Of a stretch of 11,975 bases of DNA, positions 7,786 through 11,975 are shown piece by piece (position 1 is the stretch's first letter; each line of letters begins with the position of its first letter). A program made the position numbers and the translations under genes. Below the pieces are notes generated by a model. The model did not search any database and was not told the origin of the DNA. It saw only the letters and a program-made list of their open reading frames with translations. Origin of the DNA: Pseudomonas sp. (GTDB lineage Bacteria; Pseudomonadota; Gammaproteobacteria; Pseudomonadales; Pseudomonadaceae); NCBI GenBank assembly GCA_029239415.1, contig JAQZAY010000091.1, positions 1 to 11,975 on the forward strand, read 5' to 3'.

Positions 7786-9491
7786 TCAATCGCTGCGCGT
7801 AACCCTCAGGACTTCCTCCAGGCTGGTAGTCCCTGCCAGGGCCTGGCGCAAACCTTCCTCGAACAGCGTGCGCAGCCCGCTTTGGCGTGCGGCGCGCTCC
7901 AGGGTTGCCGCGTCGGCGCGGGCCATCAGCAACTCGCGCAACTCATCGTTCATCACTAGCAACTCGGTGATTGCACTGCGCCCGCTGTACCCTCCCCCGG
8001 GCGACCCGGCACGGGGCCGATACAGCAGGATCGGACGCTCGTCGGTAAAACGCTCGAGCCCATGCTCGGCAATCAGCGCAGGGCTCGCGACAAAGGCTTC
8101 GCGATGTTCCGGCGCCAGTCGGCGAACCAGCCGCTGGGCCAGGATCCCGGTCACGGTCGAGGCGATCAGGTAGCTTTCGACCCCCATGTCCAGCAGGCGG
8201 GTGATGCTCGACGCAGCGCTGTTGGTATGCAGCGTGGACAGCACCAGGTGCCCGGTAAGCGATGACTGGATGGCGATGCGGCAGGTTTCCAGATCGCGCA
8301 TTTCGCTGATCATGATGACGTCCGGGTCCTGGCGTACGATCGAGCGCAAGGAGGTGCAAAGTCCAGGCCGATGGCGGGCTTGACCTGGATCTGGTTGATG
8401 CCCTCGATCTGGTATTCCACCGGATCCTCGACGGTGATGATCTTGCGCTCCGGCGTGTTCAGCTGGGTCAGGGCGGTATACAGGGTAGTGGTCTTGCCGG
8501 ACCCGGTCGGCCCGGTCACCAGGACGATGCCATTGGGCTGCGCCAGCAGGTCGAGCAATCGCTGCAGGCGCGCGCTGTCGAGGCCCAGGCTAGGCAGGTC
8601 GAAGGCGACCGTCTGGCGGTCGAGCAGACGCATCACTACAGACTCGCCAAAACGCGTGGGCACGGTCGAGACCCGCAAGTCGAGCTCGCGGCCCTGGACC
8701 CGCAGCATGATCCGGCCGTCCTGCGGCAGGCGCCGCTCGGCGATGTCCAGGTGCGCCATGATCTTGATGCGCGAGATCACTGCCGCGGCCGAATTGAGCG
8801 GCGGCGCTTCGCCCTCCTGCAGGACCCCGTCGATGCGGTAGCGCACCTTGAACTGGTTCTCGAATGGCTCGATGTGGATGTCCGAGGCGCGCAGGTCCAC
8901 CGCGCGTTGCATCAGCAGGTTGACCAGGCGAATGACCGGCGCTTCCGAGGCCTGGTCCTTGAGTCGTTCGATATCATCGGTGGAGCCACGGGAGTGCCCT
9001 TCGAGGTTTTCGATGAGGGTGCCGATCGCCGAACGGCCGTGGCCGTAGAAACGCTCGGTCAGCGCTTCGACCTCTTCACGGGTGGCGACGAGGGTGTCCA
9101 CGGCGACCTCGCAGGCATAGGCCACTGCCTTGGCGGGATAGGGGTCGGCGGGATCGACCTGCGCCAAGAGCAGCACGTCGCCACGCCAGCCCGTTGGCAC
9201 CACTTGGTATTGCCGAAGGAAACGCTCCCCCAGCGCTGGCAGGGGATCAAGCAGCGCCGGCATGGCTTCGATGTCCAGTAGCGGCGCGGGCAGCAATGCA
9301 GACCAGGCGCGGGCGACTTCGCGGCTGGACACGCTGCCCATCCGGGTGAGCAGGCCGAGCAGCGAGTTGTCTGGGTCGGTATCTGCCAGCCGTCGTGCTC
9401 GCGCCAGCTCTCCAGGCTTGAGCCCACCATTGACGATCAGCCAGCGACACACTTGCTCGGCATCGGGCATCGTGCTCTGGACGGATGTCAT
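7786..9491 (-). pseudogene. gspE: T2SS ATPase GspE, disrupted by a one-base frameshift
   Basis: Cytoplasmic hexameric ATPase that powers pseudopilus assembly. The 5' part (ATG 9491) encodes a T2SSE_N/MshEN-like region (about 1-150), the SDIHIEPF segment (about 203-210), Walker A GPTGSGKT (327-334) and the Asp box VEDPVEY (354-360). It then leaves the family frame after Ala379 and stops at 8310. The rest continues from 8349 in the -1 frame: [10 protein letters not shown], Walker B IMISEMRD (Glu397 if rejoined), His box STLHTNSA, and the C-terminus to 7786. Rejoined, the protein would have about 568 residues, normal for XpsE-type enzymes. Five bases (CCTCC) sit where six are expected, so a single-base deletion explains it. 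The second part has no ribosome site. The C-terminal domain lacks all four cysteines of the usual zinc motif. A sequencing error cannot be excluded; if it is one, gspE is intact. An ATG seven codons in (9470) is an alternative start. Confidence 0.9.
8350..8355 (-). other. Frameshift point in gspE
   Basis: On the coding strand the sequence reads GAC TTT GCA then CCTCC then TTG CGC TCG. GspE proteins normally have two residues between the Ala of DFA and the Leu of [10 protein letters not shown], i.e. six bases; only five are present. An ancestral GCC TCC (Ala-Ser) with the first G lost would give exactly this. No slippery heptamer is visible, so programmed frameshifting looks unlikely. Confidence 0.85.
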
Positions 9492-9521
9492 GAACGGTCA
9501 TGCCTGGAAAGTGCGTTCATG
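9489..9521. repeat. 8-bp inverted repeat at the gspE start and promoter
   Basis: CATGAACG at 9489-9496 and its exact reverse complement CGTTCATG at 9514-9521 are separated by 17 bases. One arm contains the gspE start codon and the other touches the candidate -10 box. The geometry suits an operator for a dimeric regulator, or a hairpin hiding the start codon if transcription begins further upstream. An 8-bp repeat can occur by chance, and no family of regulator can be named. Confidence 0.4.
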
Positions 9522-9547
9522 TGTATCACCTGTGAAACATTAGTCAA
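9520..9547 (-). promoter_or_regulatory. Candidate sigma-70 promoter for the gsp operon
   Basis: On the minus strand TTGACT (9547-9542) is followed after 16 bases by TACACA (9525-9520), preceded by TGA so that it resembles an extended -10 box. Transcription would start near 9513, leaving a leader of about 20 bases before the gspE ATG. The -35 is a 5/6 match, while the -10 is poor (3/6). The position, upstream of the first gene of the operon in an AT-rich region, supports it. This was found by eye only. Confidence 0.35.
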
Positions 9548-9697
9548 ACAATGATTAGGTGGCTTGAATAAAAGATCTTTACCTTTGATGAAGTTAGACG
9601 TTCGCGCTCGGTTCATGCAAGGTTATTCGCCCAGTCAGATGCAAAGCGTCTTATGGAAGTTGAGCAAAGACTAAATATCCATAAGCAGATAATTATG

Positions 9698-9727
9698 TTG
9701 ACTTTGCTTCTGTCAGCGACGTTTTAT
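9698..9727 (+). promoter_or_regulatory. Weak candidate promoter for the GH3 gene
   Basis: TTGACT (9698-9703) is followed after 18 bases by TTTTAT (9722-9727), a 4/6 match to a -10 box, inside the AT-rich part of the intergenic region. If used, the mRNA would carry an untranslated leader of more than 200 bases before the ATG at 9958. The match is modest and other starts nearer the gene are possible. Confidence 0.2.
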
Positions 9728-9957
9728 CACAACTCTGTCCCGGAGAAATAACAACCAAGAATACTATCAATACGACATGACGCGCGGACGAACATGCAGA
9801 GCGCAGCACCCCGTTTTCCTGCATCCAAATGCGGAACCCTGAGCCTTTGCTCGTAGGTGCCCCTCTAATACTGCACGGTTGCTCTTCCCTGCCACGTGCC
9901 AAGTACTGGCTAACGACCCGGCCTATTTGCCAGGCCGACTAACAGCGGAATGACATC

Positions 9958-11975
9958 ATGAAACATGGTCCTGCAATTCCTCACCCCCGGATATTGTCGC
10001 TATTATCCTCGGCAATACTTCTAGCGCTTCTTCCCACTGCCAATGCTGCCATGCGCACCGATGCCGAAGCCGATCGAATGGCACAGCAAACGGTTGCACA
10101 AATGACGCTGCTGGAAAAACTCGACTACATCGGCGGTACGGGCGGCTGGGACATAAAGCCACTGCCCCGCTTCGGTATTCCCCAGATCCTCGGCGCCGAT
10201 GGCGGCCTCGGCCTGCGCTACACCAACCAGGGCAACGACCAGGGCGTCGGCTACCCCAGCGGCCCTTCACTGGCGTCCACCTTCAACCTCGAGCGCGCAG
10301 TGGACTTTGGCCGGGCACTGGGCTACGACACCGCCAATGGCGGCTACCACTACATCACCGGCCCCGGCATGAACATGTACCGCATGCCCTACGGCGGGCG
10401 TAACTTCGAGTATGTGTCCGGCGAAGACCCCTACCTGGGCGCCGGCATGGCGGCGGCGGTCGTCAACGGTGTCCAGTCGCGCGGCGTGTGGGCCGATGCC
10501 AAGCACTACGCGGCCAACGACCAGGAGACCAACCGCTTCACGCTCAACGAGACGATCCCGGAACGGGTGCTCCGCGAAATCACCATGCCGCCCTTCGAGT
10601 CGGCCGTGAAAAACGGCACCGTGGCGCTGCTGATGTGCGCGTTCCAGAAGGTCAACGGTGAATATGCCTGCCAGAACAGTCATCTCATCCGGCAGATTCT
10701 CAAGCGTGACTGGCGCTCCCGCGGTTTCGTCCAGACCGACTACAACGCCATCGTCAATGGCGTGGCGGCGGCCCAGGCGGGTACCGACATCGACATGCTC
10801 TTCGGGTCGCAGATGAACCCTACCGTCCTGCTGCCTGCCATCGAAAGCGGCGAGCTGCAAGAGGCGACCATCGATGACAAGGTGCGGCGGATCCTGCGCC
10901 AGATCTACCTGTTCGGCTTCGACACCTATGTGCCGCCCACGACGTTCGATACCCAGAGCCTGAACAGCAACCTCGCAGCGCTGAGCGTTGCGCGCGAGGG
11001 CATCGTCCTGCTCAAGAACCGGGATGGCCTGCTGCCGCTGGACGCTGCCCAGGTGCAGAGGATCGCGGTGATCGGGTTGTCCGCCAAGTATGCGCCGCCA
11101 ACAGGTTTCGGCAGCGCCTACATCGATCCGTCCTACTACATCAGCGAACTCAGCGGACTCAGGCAAACCGCCCCGGGTGCGCAGGTAGACTTCCTCGACG
11201 GGCTGTCGCTGGACCCTGCCGCCACGGTATGGACGCATGACGATGGCTCGGGCACTCCGGCTCAGGGCGTGACCGCCGAGTACTTCACCAACCCGACCTT
11301 GTCCGGAACGCCTGCCGTGACCCGGACCGAGCCGCAGGTCGACCTCGACTGGAACACCGATCCGGCGCCACCCACCAACGGCGACACGGCCAATACCTCG
11401 GCACGCTGGCGCGGCCAGGTCACGCCTGCCACCAGTGGCGACCACGTATTCAAGGTGCGTGCCGACGGCGCGATCCGCCTGACGGTCAACGGTACCGAGA
11501 TCATCAACAATGGTACCGGCGACCCGCTGCCAAACAACAGCATTCCTCCGACGATCCCCGAGTCGGCCAAGGTCAACCTGCAGGCTGGCCAAAGCTATGA
11601 GGTGACCCTGGAGTACATCCGTCGACCTGGCTATATCGGTGTCTTTGGCGGGTTTACCGGGGTGCAGATGAGCTGGGCCTCGCTGGCGGCCCCCGCAGAC
11701 CTTGGCAGCTACGATGCGGTCGTGGTCGCGGTAGGCAACACTGCCGAGTACGAAGGAGAAGGCTGGGACCATCCTTGGGAGCTACCCGAGTTCCAGGGAC
11801 AACTGCTGCAGAGCGTCACCGCGGCCAATCCCAAGACCATCGTAGTGATGCACGGGGGCACGGGCCTGAAGATGAACGATTGGGTGGACCAGGCAGGCGG
11901 CGTGCTGCATGCGTTCTATCCAGGCCAGAACGGTGGGCAAGCGTTGGCGGAGATCCTCTTCGGCAGCGTCAACCC
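9958..11975 (+). CDS. Secreted glycoside hydrolase family 3 (beta-glucosidase-like) with PA14 domain, 3' end beyond window
   Basis: Exported glycosidase that probably cleaves terminal beta-linked sugars from oligosaccharides; 672 codons are visible and the frame is still open. Residues 1-30 form a Sec signal peptide (hydrophobic LSLLSSAILLALL, cleavage after ANA). The GH3 N-terminal barrel is about 40-325, with GADGGLGL (79-86), GRNFEYVSGEDPYL (147-160), KHYAANDQE (182-190) and nucleophile motif GFVQTDYNA (Asp261). The GH3 C-terminal domain begins near 341 (SVAREGIVLLKN) and is interrupted by a PA14 domain at about 437-573, starting GVTAEYFTNPTLSG. It resumes with VAVGNTAEYEGEGWDHPWELP (Glu597-Glu601), which should contain the acid/base Glu. 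PA14 insertion at this place is known in GH3 enzymes such as Kluyveromyces BglI, where it shapes the substrate pocket. The ATG follows GGA at 8 bases. The exact substrate cannot be told. Divergence from gspE suggests export by the T2SS, by inference. Confidence 0.93.
   Translation, partial: MKHGPAIPHPRILSLLSSAILLALLPTANAAMRTDAEADRMAQQTVAQMTLLEKLDYIGGTGGWDIKPLPRFGIPQILGADGGLGLRYTNQGNDQGVGYPSGPSLASTFNLERAVDFGRALGYDTANGGYHYITGPGMNMYRMPYGGRNFEYVSGEDPYLGAGMAAAVVNGVQSRGVWADAKHYAANDQETNRFTLNETIPERVLREITMPPFESAVKNGTVALLMCAFQKVNGEYACQNSHLIRQILKRDWRSRGFVQTDYNAIVNGVAAAQAGTDIDMLFGSQMNPTVLLPAIESGELQEATIDDKVRRILRQIYLFGFDTYVPPTTFDTQSLNSNLAALSVAREGIVLLKNRDGLLPLDAAQVQRIAVIGLSAKYAPPTGFGSAYIDPSYYISELSGLRQTAPGAQVDFLDGLSLDPAATVWTHDDGSGTPAQGVTAEYFTNPTLSGTPAVTRTEPQVDLDWNTDPAPPTNGDTANTSARWRGQVTPATSGDHVFKVRADGAIRLTVNGTEIINNGTGDPLPNNSIPPTIPESAKVNLQAGQSYEVTLEYIRRPGYIGVFGGFTGVQMSWASLAAPADLGSYDAVVVAVGNTAEYEGEGWDHPWELPEFQGQLLQSVTAANPKTIVVMHGGTGLKMNDWVDQAGGVLHAFYPGQNGGQALAEILFGSVN

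Larger units (their letters stand above)
9492..9957. other. Divergent intergenic region between gspE and the GH3 gene
   Basis: These 466 bases hold no convincing gene. The left and central part (about 9530-9770) is clearly richer in A and T than the flanking genes, and it must contain the promoters for both divergent units. A 6-bp stem (CGGCCT/AGGCCG) with a 7-base loop lies at 9919-9937, about 20 bases before the GH3 start; it has no T-run and so is not a terminator. A 69-codon minus-strand frame (9693-9902) begins with TTG, has no visible ribosome site and no family pattern, and is not called as a gene. Confidence 0.6.

Noticed and set aside
6550..7959. Long plus-strand open frame (469 codons) opposite gspF and the end of gspE
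   Set aside because: It is Gln/His/Arg-rich with no family pattern and lies antisense to well-supported gspF; long antisense frames are common in GC-rich DNA.
8349..8360. Programmed -1 frameshifting as an explanation for gspE
   Set aside because: A -1 slip would restore the exact family length, but there is no X-XXY-YYZ slippery heptamer and frameshifting is not known for GspE. A one-base deletion or sequence error is simpler.
8347..8373. AAGGAGG on the plus strand as a ribosome site
   Set aside because: It is the complement of gspE coding sequence, and the nearest plus-strand ATG (8371) opens only an antisense frame.
9693..9902. Minus-strand 69-codon frame in the intergenic region
   Set aside because: It starts with TTG, has no ribosome site and no recognisable domain; it could be a small gene, but nothing supports it.
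9887..9902. Sigma-54-like TGGCACG on the minus strand
   Set aside because: The GG element is present, but the required TTGC element at the right spacing is absent (AGGG is found).
9919..9937. Hairpin before the GH3 gene as a terminator
   Set aside because: The stem is only 6 bp and no T-run follows; also, no transcript from the left is expected to end there because the flanking genes diverge.
10267..11772. Minus-strand open frame of 501 codons
   Set aside because: It is antisense to the GH3 gene, Val/Gly/Arg/His-rich and without recognisable motifs, so it is a shadow of GC-rich codon use.

Overview
The window looks like chromosomal DNA of a GC-rich gammaproteobacterium, most likely a Pseudomonas (putida-like) species. 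That call rests on the strong preference for G or C at third codon positions and on the gene families. No rRNA, tRNA, IS element or CRISPR array was seen, and taxonomy cannot be fixed from this stretch alone.

Positions 1-9491 are a single minus-strand operon for a type II secretion system (T2SS), read from right to left as gspE-F-G-H-I-J-K-L-M-N-D. This is the gene order of the Xanthomonas xps cluster, not of the Pseudomonas aeruginosa xcp cluster. gspD runs off the left edge with 584 codons visible. The genes are tightly packed. E/F, F/G and G/H are separated by 12, 9 and 6 bases. H/I, I/J, J/K, K/L and M/N overlap by 4 bases (ATGA or GTGA). L/M overlap by 26 bases, and N/D are 1 base apart. 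In the expected machine, GspE is the cytoplasmic ATPase and GspF, GspL and GspM form the inner-membrane platform. GspG is the major pseudopilin, and GspH, I, J and K are the minor tip pseudopilins. The GspN-type protein stands in for GspC as the link to GspD, which is the outer-membrane secretin and is lipidated here. No full GspC with a PDZ domain, no pilotin and no prepilin peptidase (GspO/PilD) is present, so the peptidase must be encoded elsewhere.

The main oddity is gspE. Its reading frame is broken by an apparent one-base loss at about 8350-8355, between the Asp box and Walker B. As written, the cell would make a 393-residue ATPase fragment with no Walker B or His box. Either the operon's motor is dead or the assembly has an error. 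The C-terminal half also lacks all four cysteines of the usual GspE zinc motif.

Positions 9492-9957 are a non-coding divergent intergenic region, AT-rich in its left and central part. It holds a candidate gspE promoter with an overlapping 8-bp inverted repeat, and a weak candidate promoter for the rightward gene.

From 9958 to the right edge, on the plus strand, lies the 5' part (672 codons) of a secreted family 3 glycoside hydrolase (beta-glucosidase-like) with an inserted PA14 domain. Its Sec signal peptide and its divergent position next to the T2SS make it a candidate substrate, but that is inference. Apart from the gspE break, the linked hydrolase and some divergent features, the region is a recognisable T2SS locus and not a new type of system.
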